A stretch of 64,000 nt of DNA from F1-80-MAGs062 sp046345315 (GTDB lineage Bacteria; Planctomycetota; Planctomycetia; Planctomycetales; Planctomycetaceae), in contig JBKDKA010000166.1 of assembly GCA_046345315.1 (NCBI GenBank), forward strand, positions 24,379 to 88,378, in the 5' to 3' direction. A program made the translations under genes and the position numbers. This document shows positions 45,552 to 54,312 of this stretch, one piece after another. The stretch's first letter is position 1, and every line of letters begins with the position of its first letter. The notes below the pieces were generated by a model, which saw only the letters and a program-made list of their open reading frames with translations, ran no database searches and had not been told where the DNA came from.

Positions 45552-47078
45552 TCACTTATCTGAAGTCTCTTTTTTGGAGGGACTGCTTTCCGATGCCTGT
45601 TCCTGAGGCTGTTCGTGACGCAGCAGCGGAAAGAAGATGACGTCTCGGATGCTCCGACTGTTGGTCAGCAGCATGATGAGTCGATCAATTCCAATTCCCA
45701 GACCACCCGCCGGTGGCATCCCGACTTTCAATGCTCGAACGAAGTCGTGGTCCATTTTTGCCATGGAGTCTTCTTCGCTGAGCCCGCTCAGCTGCGTCAG
45801 AAACAGCTGTTCCTGAAGCCGCGGATCGTTGAGTTCCGTGTAGGCGTTCGCCAGTTCCATGCCGCGAACGAACAATTCAAATCGTTCTGCAACCGCGGGG
45901 TTGTCGCGTTTTCTCTTCGTGAGCGGACAGATGGACGCCGGATAGTCGGTCACGAACACCGGTCCGTTCAGTGAATCTTCCACTGTCGCTTCGAACACTT
46001 CACTGACAATCACATCCGGATGTTTGTCCGCTGTTTCAATGTGCAGGGAGATGGCCTTCTGCCGGACTGCTTCCGCATCCGTCATCTCGCAGCCTGCATG
46101 CTCCTGAAACAGATCCGCGTAGCGTCGTCTTGGCCATGGCGGCGTCAGATCGACGGTCTGGCCTTCATCGCCCCAGGGGATAATCAGTGAGTCGCCGATC
46201 GCCCGAGCGGCATTGACAACGATCTGTTCCGTCAGATCCATCATCGTTTCATAGTTGCCATACGCCTGATAAATCTCAATCATCGTGAATTCAGGATTGT
46301 GAGTCGCATCGACACCCTCATTCCTGAAGACACGACCAATCTCAAACACTCGCTCAATTCCGCCGACCATCAGTCGCTTCAGATGCAGTTCCAGCGCGAT
46401 CCGCAGATACAGCTGCATGTCGAGCGTATTATGGTGAGTGATGAACGGTCGAGCCGCCGCACCGCCGGCAATTGCATGCAGTACAGGAGTTTCGACCTCG
46501 TGAAAGCTCTGTTCACGAAGTGTCTGGCGAATGGAATCAATGATCTTCGATCGCTGCAGCATCCGGTCCAGAACGCCGTCGTTGTAGATCAGATCGAGGT
46601 ATCTCTGACGGAGAAGTGTTTCGATGTCCTGAACGGAATGAAATTTCTCAGGTGGCTGCGCGAGTGATTTGCAGAGCACCGTCAGGTGGCTCACCTTCAC
46701 GGATGCTTCTCCGGCATCCGTTCGCCACGTCACGCCGTCGATCCCGATGAGGTCGCCCAGATCCAGCGCACCCATCAGTTCCCATTGTTCATCGTTCAGA
46801 TCGCCGCGAGAAAACAGCAGCTGGATGCGACCAGTCTGATCCTTAATGTCGTAGAAACGAAGTTTTCCGGCTTTCCTGCGGAGCATGATTCGGCCGGCAA
46901 TCCGCACCGACGCACCGGCAGTCCCGCTTTCCGACGGAACAAGCTCCCGAACTGCGCAGATCGGCTGATGTCCATCAAATCGCTGGCCCCATGGGTCCTG
47001 ACCAAGCGATTCAATTTTTTCCAGTTTTTCCAGACGCGCCAGTTCGAATCGGTCCGGTTTGTGTGCCGCCGTGGTCAT
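45552..47078 (-). CDS. lysS: Lysyl-tRNA synthetase, class II
   Basis: Charges tRNA-Lys in the cytosol. The 508-residue protein has the OB-fold anticodon domain (VRIAGRIMLRRKAGKLRFYD) followed by the class II core: motif 1 RSKIIDSIRQTLREQSFHEV, motif 2 FEIGRVFRNEGVDATHNPEF, and motif 3 GLGIGIDRLIMLLTNSRSIR. The C-terminal tail is acidic and Ser-rich. It is on the minus strand, 91 bp upstream of lolC, so lysS-lolC-lolD may form one unit. It is divergent from the helicase gene, with 341 bp between. Confidence 0.95.
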   Translation of the reverse strand: MTTAAHKPDRFELARLEKLEKIESLGQDPWGQRFDGHQPICAVRELVPSESGTAGASVRIAGRIMLRRKAGKLRFYDIKDQTGRIQLLFSRGDLNDEQWELMGALDLGDLIGIDGVTWRTDAGEASVKVSHLTVLCKSLAQPPEKFHSVQDIETLLRQRYLDLIYNDGVLDRMLQRSKIIDSIRQTLREQSFHEVETPVLHAIAGGAAARPFITHHNTLDMQLYLRIALELHLKRLMVGGIERVFEIGRVFRNEGVDATHNPEFTMIEIYQAYGNYETMMDLTEQIVVNAARAIGDSLIIPWGDEGQTVDLTPPWPRRRYADLFQEHAGCEMTDAEAVRQKAISLHIETADKHPDVIVSEVFEATVEDSLNGPVFVTDYPASICPLTKRKRDNPAVAERFELFVRGMELANAYTELNDPRLQEQLFLTQLSGLSEEDSMAKMDHDFVRALKVGMPPAGGLGIGIDRLIMLLTNSRSIRDVIFFPLLRHEQPQEQASESSPSKKETSDK

Positions 47079-47419
47079 GAATTCACGTATGATCCCGGAT
47101 CAGAAAGGCAATCTGCCCCTGATCAGACTGCTCGAACCCGTCAGCGACCGATTCGGAGTCACATTGCGTAAAATAAAGAGAGAGTGAGGTTGCAGGAGTC
47201 GGACCGGAGTCGCTCCTTCGAAGACCGGCGGATTCTGCTGGATTGCGAGAATCTGGTCAATCCCAGCATGGCTCCTTCTGTCCACAGCGACATAACGATA
47301 AAAACCTGCGAACATGGACCGGGAATGTCGGCGACCGCATTCTCCCGGCCGTTCCAACAGCCTGCCCGACAGAAATGCCCTGAATTTCGGTTCCATCGGC
47401 CCTTCCATCAATACGTCCA
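47079..47419. other. Divergent intergenic region between lysS and the helicase gene, 341 bp
   Basis: No gene, repeat or terminator recognised; presumed promoter region for both. Confidence 0.35.
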
Positions 47420-49453
47420 ATGTCTGACAACGAGATCCTCACAACCGACGATATGCTCGGACCGAACGGAGCCATTGCGCGGCGCCTGAAGGGCTACGAG
47501 CCGCGTGAAGAGCAGCTTCAGATGGCTCGTTCGGTGGAAGACGCCATTCGAAGTCGTCGACATCTGGTCGCCGAAGCAGGGACCGGTGTCGGAAAAAGCT
47601 TCGCCTATCTGATTCCAGCGATTCTCGCTGCTCATTCAACGCGACCAGCCGGGGAAGCTCCGAAAAACAGTCAGGAACGTCATCGCATCATTGTTTCGAC
47701 GAACACCATCAGCCTGCAGGAACAGCTGATCACACATGATGTTCCCTTTCTGCAGGCAGTGATGCCGGTGGAATTCTCCGCGGTGCTCGTCAAAGGTCGC
47801 GGAAACTACATCAGCCTGCGACGTCTGGAAAAGGCGGCTCAGCGGTCTTCTCAGAAACTGCTTTTTGAACATGACGGGCAGAGGAATCTCCGACAGATTC
47901 AGGAATGGTCTCAGAACACAACCGACGGAACTCGTTCTGACATGGCATTTCGGCCTCTGCCCGAAGTCTGGGATGAGGTCGCCAGTGACAGCGGAGACTG
48001 TCTCGGGAAATCCTGCCCGCGTCACGAAGACTGTTTTTATTTCCGAGCTCGACGTCGAGTCTGGAATGCGGACCTGCTGATTGTGAATCATGCTCTGTTT
48101 TTTTCGGATCTGTCACTTCGACGAGACGGAGCTTCCCTGCTGCCGGACTATCAGACAGTCATCTTTGATGAAGCGCACACGATTGAATCTGTTGCAGCCG
48201 ATCACCTGGGGCTGAGCATCTCGGAAGGGCAGGTCGACTATCAGCTCAACAAACTTTACAACGATCAGACTCAGCGAGGCCTTCTGCTTGTCCATAAAAT
48301 GACGGAGGCTCAGCAGACGGTTCAGCGACTTCGCCATTTGACTCGGGACTACTTCCTTGGAGTCGATGAATGGGCGAAGCGATTCTGCCGTGCCAACGGC
48401 CGACTGGACCGTGTCGTGGCCATCGAGAACTCGCTGACTCCCGGGCTGCGTTATCTGGCGAGTCAGGTTCAGATGGCAGCGGAACGTATGGTGAAGGAAA
48501 GCGATGTAGTCGAGCTGTCATCCGCAGCAACACGATGTTCACTACTGGCAGAAACCATTCAGCAATGGGCCGAACAGAAGATTGAGAATTCGGTCTACTG
48601 GGTCGAACGGTCCGGAACGAAACGTCAGCGCATCACGCTCATGAGCGCCCCGGTTGAAGTGGGACCGATCCTCCGGGATCATCTCTTCAACGAGATTCCC
48701 TCCGTCATCATGACCAGCGCAACACTGGCGGTGGGAGAACAGGACTTTCGTTTCTTTCGATCGCGAGTCGGAGTGACCGAAGGACGCGACATTCGGCTTG
48801 GCAGCCCCTACAACTATCGTGATCAGGTTCGTCTGATTCTTTCCTCTGGTCTTCCTGATCCTGTCAATTCGTCTCGCCAGTTTGAGCAGGAAGCCTGCGT
48901 AAGGATCCAGCGTCACTTGCTGGAAACAAATGGACGCGCGTTTGTTCTGTTTACCAGCTATTCGATGATGCAGTACTGCACAGAACGTCTCCAGGGATGG
49001 CTGGCTCAGAATGACCTGACGCTCTACTGTCAGGGTCGCGGTATGCCTCGGTCAGCGATGCTGGAGAAGTTTCGCTCGGACCCGCGTGCTGTTCTTTTTG
49101 GAACGGACAGTTTCTGGCAGGGAGTCAACGTGCCGGGGGAAGCTCTGCAGAACGTGATCATCCCGAAACTTCCATTCAGTGTTCCGGATCATCCGCTGCT
49201 GGAAGCCCGTGTAGAACTGATCAAGTCGCGCGGCGGCAATCCATTTCGTGACTATCAGATTCCGGAAGCCGTCATCCGTCTGAAACAGGGTTTCGGGAGA
49301 CTGGTTCGACACCGCAATGACACCGGACGAGTGGTCATCCTCGATCCTCGCATGCTGACTCGCGAATACGGCCGGCTCTTTCTGAGCAGTCTGCCCGACT
49401 GTCGTCTGGAAGTGGATGACGGTGAATCCATCGAACCACTCGCTCGCGACTGA
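47420..49453 (+). CDS. dinG: DinG/XPD-type ATP-dependent DNA helicase
   Basis: A 677-residue superfamily 2 helicase. Motif I is VAEAGTGVGKSFAYLIPAIL, the DEAH box is IFDEAHTIESVAADHL, and later motifs are MTSATLAVGEQDF, FGTDSFWQGVNVPGEAL and QGFGRLVRHRNDTGRVVIL. Four cysteines in DCLGKSCPRHEDCFYFRARR and nearby are placed as in the iron-sulfur cluster of XPD/DinG, which would make it a 5'-3' helicase acting on R-loops and G-quadruplexes in repair or replication restart. It has no exonuclease domain, so it resembles E. coli DinG more than the Gram-positive form. Stands alone. Confidence 0.9.
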   Translation: MSDNEILTTDDMLGPNGAIARRLKGYEPREEQLQMARSVEDAIRSRRHLVAEAGTGVGKSFAYLIPAILAAHSTRPAGEAPKNSQERHRIIVSTNTISLQEQLITHDVPFLQAVMPVEFSAVLVKGRGNYISLRRLEKAAQRSSQKLLFEHDGQRNLRQIQEWSQNTTDGTRSDMAFRPLPEVWDEVASDSGDCLGKSCPRHEDCFYFRARRRVWNADLLIVNHALFFSDLSLRRDGASLLPDYQTVIFDEAHTIESVAADHLGLSISEGQVDYQLNKLYNDQTQRGLLLVHKMTEAQQTVQRLRHLTRDYFLGVDEWAKRFCRANGRLDRVVAIENSLTPGLRYLASQVQMAAERMVKESDVVELSSAATRCSLLAETIQQWAEQKIENSVYWVERSGTKRQRITLMSAPVEVGPILRDHLFNEIPSVIMTSATLAVGEQDFRFFRSRVGVTEGRDIRLGSPYNYRDQVRLILSSGLPDPVNSSRQFEQEACVRIQRHLLETNGRAFVLFTSYSMMQYCTERLQGWLAQNDLTLYCQGRGMPRSAMLEKFRSDPRAVLFGTDSFWQGVNVPGEALQNVIIPKLPFSVPDHPLLEARVELIKSRGGNPFRDYQIPEAVIRLKQGFGRLVRHRNDTGRVVILDPRMLTREYGRLFLSSLPDCRLEVDDGESIEPLARD

Positions 49454-49855
49454 ACGGCTGACTTTCGCGAGGGTAACTGTTGCCTGATTGCGGCGGAGTT
49501 TTCCAAATAAACAGTGCCCGAAGTGTCATGATGCGATTTCGCAACAGGTCGTCACGAATCGTCACCAACTGCGCAGATCGCACTGCCGACATTCGGACGG
49601 CCGTTTTCCCTTGAAGTTGCAGGCAACGGCCTTGTAACGCCGCGTGACGGGGGAATCCTTATGTGCAACCCCCGAATTGTGTCGTTTCGTCAACGAGACC
49701 GGGGAAGGCCCCTTGCCCACGTGTTACCGGCCACCGTGTTCTTTCACAGTCAGAGCAGATATCTGCACCAGATCAAAGGGCTGTGTTGAGCCCGTTGATG
49801 TTCTGCACGCCTTGCCTTCTCTGCACGGGAACCGCGGAATTTACTGAGAGTGACC
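49454..49855. other. Intergenic leader before the surface esterase gene, 402 bp
   Basis: Contains a GC-rich hairpin, CGGGGG at 49648-49653 with CCCCCG at 49669-49674, and a second short one around GGGGAAGGCCCC near 49710. They could be part of a structured 5' leader, but do not match any riboswitch consensus I know. No gene is supported. Confidence 0.45.
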
Positions 49856-52800
49856 ATGACGTTCTTCTGCGATCTGCTGCGTTCGCTTCAAAACAACGGT
49901 TCATCCCTGAAGCCGAATTCAGGGAAATCGTCCCGATCTGGTCGGACTTCTCGCCGCCGACGAGCGTCTGATCGAACCAGCTCTGAGATGCTGGAACAGC
50001 GTCTTGTGATGGCTGCAAGCGGAATTCAGGCGGTTCATCGATCCGGCCAGACATTTTTGACGTGGACCGAAGACGGTGCCGTCACAGGTGAATCCTACAA
50101 CGTCTATCGTTCCTCCTCTCCGATTACGACTGCGAACATCGCGCAAGCCGAAAAACTGACCGCCAAATGGGGTCCGCTGGATGAAAATACGTCCGTCAAC
50201 GTCGGTGCTGCTCCCGGTGTTGGAGTTCCCGCGAATTTCGTCATCGAGGATCTTGGCACTCCGCTTTCAGATTCTACCGGGCTTTTCGTATACACGACCC
50301 CAGCAGCACAATCCGGAACATGGTATTACGCAGTGACGGAAGTCATCGGCGGTAATGAATCTACAGCACTCACGGCCGGCAGCAACTCGCTGTCCACCGG
50401 AGTTTCAGAAATCGTTGCAACACCATCACCCGTGCTGACAGTCTCCGTCAACAGCGGTTACGGGCGGATTTACACGCAGTTCATGGACTACGCGAAATGG
50501 AATCCAACCTTTCAGGGGTACGCATACAATTACTCCGTTGCGCTGCCCTACAATTATGATCCGCAGGTGCAGTGGCCGATCCGACTGATGCCTCACGCCT
50601 ACGGTGAACGATTTCGGCTCGAAACAGAATCAGAGTATCAGTGGCAGTGCATCGAAGTCTTTCTCGATGATCCCGGAAGCTACAGCAACGGAACTCAGAC
50701 GTGGTGGTACGGCTTTGGTGCCGACCACAACTATACCACTGGCGGAAACATCCCGACGTCAGGCAGAATTGAAAACTTCACTGAGCAGCGAGTTCTGAAG
50801 ACAGTCGATGAAGTCGTCACACTGCTGAATGGAAATCCTCTGAGAGTCATGTCGCAGGGGAATTCCATGGGAGCCTCCGGATCCCTTTCGCTCGGAATTC
50901 GCTATCCGAATATCATGGACGCCATCTTCGCCAGCGAACCGATGACGAATTATCAGAGCAGCCCGACCTTCGCCAATGACTTCGAACGTCTCTGGGGGAC
51001 CAAAGCCGCGAATTTGCCCATCGTCAGCAACGGAACGTATGCAACCCCACTGAAGCAGTACGACGGTACCGGCGTCTACACATGGATGAATCATCAGACG
51101 GGACTCGTGGCTCGTCGCGGCGCAGAAACCGCCTTCCTGATGGTCGGTCATGGAAAGGATGACACCACCATTGACTGGCTGACACAGGGCAAACCGTTCA
51201 TCGCAGCCCTGAATGCAGCCAGTGTCGGATTCACTGCGGAACAGCGAGATAACTGGGATCACACGTGGATGGGATTCGGCTTTTCCGTCGGCACGGTGAT
51301 GAGCCCGACGGGATCGGATGACCTGCACGATCTTGCCTACGACCGAACTCTGAGCTTCCCGTCATTCACGAATGCAACGGGCTCCGGCCCGAACGTTCCC
51401 GGATCCACCGGAACGGATCAGTACAATCTGCAGTTTGAATGGGCAAGCAGTGTCAACACGTTCCACACCGGAATCATCGACACGCCAACGCGGTACGAGA
51501 TTTCTGTCAGATCAACGACTACGGCACAGGTTTCAGAGATCACACCGCGACGGCTTCAGCAGTTCCGGGCTCCTGCAGGAACCGTTGTTCGCTGGAAGAA
51601 TGTCAACAATGCAACCGGAGCCACCGTTCAGTCAGGTACCATCACAACCGGAGCTGACGGACTGGTGACGATTCCGAGAATGCAGATCGGAACAAATACC
51701 GGGAACCGACTGGTTCTGGAACGCGGAACCGTGTCTCCGGTGATCAGTCAGCCGTCCGGGGCCGTCTTATCACAGACACCCACAATTCAGTGGGGGCTCA
51801 CAACTGACGCAGTTTCTTATGACGTCTCGATTTCGAATGTAAGCAACACGGCTATTCCAACACGACGTTTCACTGTGTCGGGAACATCCTGGGCGTCTTC
51901 CACTCCGATGGGAATCGGGCGTTACACAGTCTGGGTTCGGGGGATCAGAGCAAATAATTCGTTGACAGCCTGGTCAGCCCCTGTGAACTTCCAGATTGCC
52001 TCGCGTGTCACAGTGGTGGATGTCCCGGCACGAGTCACAAATGCCTCGCCGACATTCTCGTGGTCCAGTCTGCCTGGTGCCGCGAGATACGATCTCTGGC
52101 TGAGTAATCTGACGACCGGCCAGACTCAGTACATTCGAAATGCGAACATCACGACGACGTCCTTCCAGCCCACCTCACCAATCGCGATCGGTAACTACAC
52201 GCTGTGGGTTCGAGGCATCGATGCAGGCGGATACGGTGGAAACTGGTCTCTGCCGGATACGTTCACGGTTGCCCCCAGGGCAACTCTCACCGGCCCGGAG
52301 GCTGTTTCCATTACCTCGACACCAGAGTTTGAGTGGCAACCCGTCGCCGGAGCTGTCTCATACGATATCCTGATTCAGCCTCGCGTGGGCAACACGGTGA
52401 CGGCAAGTGCCAACGGTCTGACAACGACATCGTGGACTCCCTCGTCACCGATCGCCGACGGGGAATACCGATGGTGGGTCAGAGCCAACGGTCCGTCCGG
52501 AATTCCGGTGCTGTGGAGTGACACACGTCTTCTGACCATCGGAGGACGTCCTTCATTCACGATTCCGAGCGGCACCGCATCGTCAAGAACTCCGACAATC
52601 ACCTGGGCACCAGTGACGGGAGCGGTTCGATATGAATTGTGGATGACGCGACTCAGTAACGGTGTGGTGACAAACCTGACCAATCTGACCACGACATCCT
52701 ACACTCCCCCGACCGATCTCGCACCGGGAACGTATCGCCTCTGGGTTCGAGTTGTCAGCGCCACCAACCGGTTCAGTGCGTACAGCACAGCGATCGATCT

Positions 52801-53203
52801 GACCATCGTTCAGACCGAATACCCGCAGAATACTGAGGATGCAACGCTCGCGGGTCGGATGATCTCGCAGGTGTTCAGTCAGTTCTCTCTAAACGGTGAG
52901 ATGTCGGGGCGCTCTTCGTTCGGAAGAATTGAGCGACCTGAAGTTGTGCCCGAAACAGAGATCACGGCGAATGCTCAGCCTGAGCAAACTCTCGAAACAG
53001 CCGTCAAAACCGACAACCGGATTTCGATACCACGGCCCTCAGCTTCGTTCATTCCGACGATGATCGAACAGCCCCAGGACCTGGCCGCGAATCCAGTCTG
53101 GCTGGCAATGGTGACGATGCCTGAACCTGATCTGCAGAAGCGTGTTACTGCCTCCGAGAATCAGCACTCGGCGGATGAACACCTCGATCAGAGGATTCCG
53201 TAA
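49856..53203 (+). CDS. Surface esterase-like protein with four fibronectin-type repeats
   Basis: A 1115-residue protein with an unusual architecture. The basic N-terminus (SGRTSRRRRASDR) runs into MLEQRLVMAAS, a planctomycete LEPR-XLL-like export motif. A Fn3-like segment (about residues 60-180) precedes an alpha/beta-hydrolase region, about 190-490, with a possible nucleophile in VMSQGNSMGASGSL (Ser near 337) and His in RDNWDHTWMGFGF. Four ~88-residue beta repeats follow (about 625-990), each with a WVRGI-like strand near its end. ATG 49856 is preferred to the in-frame GTG at 49850. A cell-surface polysaccharide or polyester hydrolase is plausible; the substrate is unknown. It converges with dapA and overlaps it by 16 bp. 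Confidence 0.82.
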   Translation: MTFFCDLLRSLQNNGSSLKPNSGKSSRSGRTSRRRRASDRTSSEMLEQRLVMAASGIQAVHRSGQTFLTWTEDGAVTGESYNVYRSSSPITTANIAQAEKLTAKWGPLDENTSVNVGAAPGVGVPANFVIEDLGTPLSDSTGLFVYTTPAAQSGTWYYAVTEVIGGNESTALTAGSNSLSTGVSEIVATPSPVLTVSVNSGYGRIYTQFMDYAKWNPTFQGYAYNYSVALPYNYDPQVQWPIRLMPHAYGERFRLETESEYQWQCIEVFLDDPGSYSNGTQTWWYGFGADHNYTTGGNIPTSGRIENFTEQRVLKTVDEVVTLLNGNPLRVMSQGNSMGASGSLSLGIRYPNIMDAIFASEPMTNYQSSPTFANDFERLWGTKAANLPIVSNGTYATPLKQYDGTGVYTWMNHQTGLVARRGAETAFLMVGHGKDDTTIDWLTQGKPFIAALNAASVGFTAEQRDNWDHTWMGFGFSVGTVMSPTGSDDLHDLAYDRTLSFPSFTNATGSGPNVPGSTGTDQYNLQFEWASSVNTFHTGIIDTPTRYEISVRSTTTAQVSEITPRRLQQFRAPAGTVVRWKNVNNATGATVQSGTITTGADGLVTIPRMQIGTNTGNRLVLERGTVSPVISQPSGAVLSQTPTIQWGLTTDAVSYDVSISNVSNTAIPTRRFTVSGTSWASSTPMGIGRYTVWVRGIRANNSLTAWSAPVNFQIASRVTVVDVPARVTNASPTFSWSSLPGAARYDLWLSNLTTGQTQYIRNANITTTSFQPTSPIAIGNYTLWVRGIDAGGYGGNWSLPDTFTVAPRATLTGPEAVSITSTPEFEWQPVAGAVSYDILIQPRVGNTVTASANGLTTTSWTPSSPIADGEYRWWVRANGPSGIPVLWSDTRLLTIGGRPSFTIPSGTASSRTPTITWAPVTGAVRYELWMTRLSNGVVTNLTNLTTTSYTPPTDLAPGTYRLWVRVVSATNRFSAYSTAIDLTIVQTEYPQNTEDATLAGRMISQVFSQFSLNGEMSGRSSFGRIERPEVVPETEITANAQPEQTLETAVKTDNRISIPRPSASFIPTMIEQPQDLAANPVWLAMVTMPEPDLQKRVTASENQHSADEHLDQRIP

Positions 53204-54081
53204 CGTTTCAGTGTCGCCTTGAGCACTTCGATCTGAGCTGCAGAAAGCGGTGTGAGCGGAAGTCGGACGTCACCGCAGTTCTTACCCAGAAGTGCCATGG
53301 CAGCTTTGACCGGGATCGGGTTGGTAGACAGCGACAGCATGTCACGGCAGAGCGGAAACAGTTTGTGGTGAAGCTTCTGAGCTTCAGCGATGTCGCCTTT
53401 CTGAAATGCCGTGATCATCGCTTTCACGTCACGCGGTACGATATTCCCGGCGACAGAAACAACTCCGCTTGCACCCAGTGACAGCAGTGGAAGCGTCAGG
53501 CTGTCATCGCCGGAAAGAACTGTGAGCGACGAAGCCGAAAGAATATGAGACGACTGATCCATCGATCCCGTGGATTCCTTCACGGCAACCACGTTCGGAC
53601 AGGCCTCCGAAATTCGACAGATGGTTTCAGGCTCCATGTTCTTCGCCGTACGGCCGGGAATATTATAGAGAACGATCGGGATATCGACGGCTTCCGCAAC
53701 GGCACGATAATGTTCGAAGAATCCGTCCTGCGTGGGCTTGTTGTAGTACGGCGCCACCATGAGCGCTCCCGTGGCGCCAGCCTTCTTTGCAGCTTTGGTC
53801 AGACGGATGGCTTCCGCTGTGCTGTTTGAACCGGTTCCGGCCATGACTCGGATTCTGCCAGCCGCCTGCTCGCAGACAATGCCGATGACCTGTTCGTGCT
53901 CGTCATGCGACAGAGTCGGACTCTCACCGGTCGTACCGACAGGGCTCACGCAGTCAGTGCCCGATTCCACTTGAAAATCGACCAGTTTTCGCAGCAATGC
54001 TTCATTGACCGATCCGTCACTGTTCATCGGGGTCACAAGAGCCACCGTCAGCCCCGAAAACATTTCACCTTTGCGTGCCAT
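53188..54081 (-). CDS. dapA: 4-hydroxy-tetrahydrodipicolinate synthase
   Basis: Condenses pyruvate and aspartate semialdehyde, the committed step to lysine and meso-diaminopimelate. The 297-residue TIM barrel has the Schiff-base lysine in NVVAVKESTGSMDQ, the catalytic tyrosine in PIVLYNIPGRTAKNM, and the hydroxyl-bearing TGESPTLSHDEH loop. It supports DAP-type peptidoglycan, in line with murD in the same window. Close relatives such as N-acetylneuraminate lyase share the fold, but the motifs are those of DapA. It is monocistronic, divergent from the histidine kinase gene. Confidence 0.94.
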   Translation of the reverse strand: MARKGEMFSGLTVALVTPMNSDGSVNEALLRKLVDFQVESGTDCVSPVGTTGESPTLSHDEHEQVIGIVCEQAAGRIRVMAGTGSNSTAEAIRLTKAAKKAGATGALMVAPYYNKPTQDGFFEHYRAVAEAVDIPIVLYNIPGRTAKNMEPETICRISEACPNVVAVKESTGSMDQSSHILSASSLTVLSGDDSLTLPLLSLGASGVVSVAGNIVPRDVKAMITAFQKGDIAEAQKLHHKLFPLCRDMLSLSTNPIPVKAAMALLGKNCGDVRLPLTPLSAAQIEVLKATLKRYGIL

Positions 54082-54312
54082 TGTTCCTGTCTTCTCACTT
54101 CAATTCGCTGAACTATTCTTTGGATTCGCCCGTGAATTTGACGGACCAGATCTTCTGGACGAAAGCTATTCAGACTTTCACCGGAAGGCAATCGAACGGA
54201 CAGGCATTCTGCCTGATCCATTCGGAACCTTCATTGCTCGTTCGCTTCGCCCGCCCGCCACTCCCCCGAAATTCTGCGGCGAATTCCAAACGATGTCTGT
54301 TAAACTGCGGCG

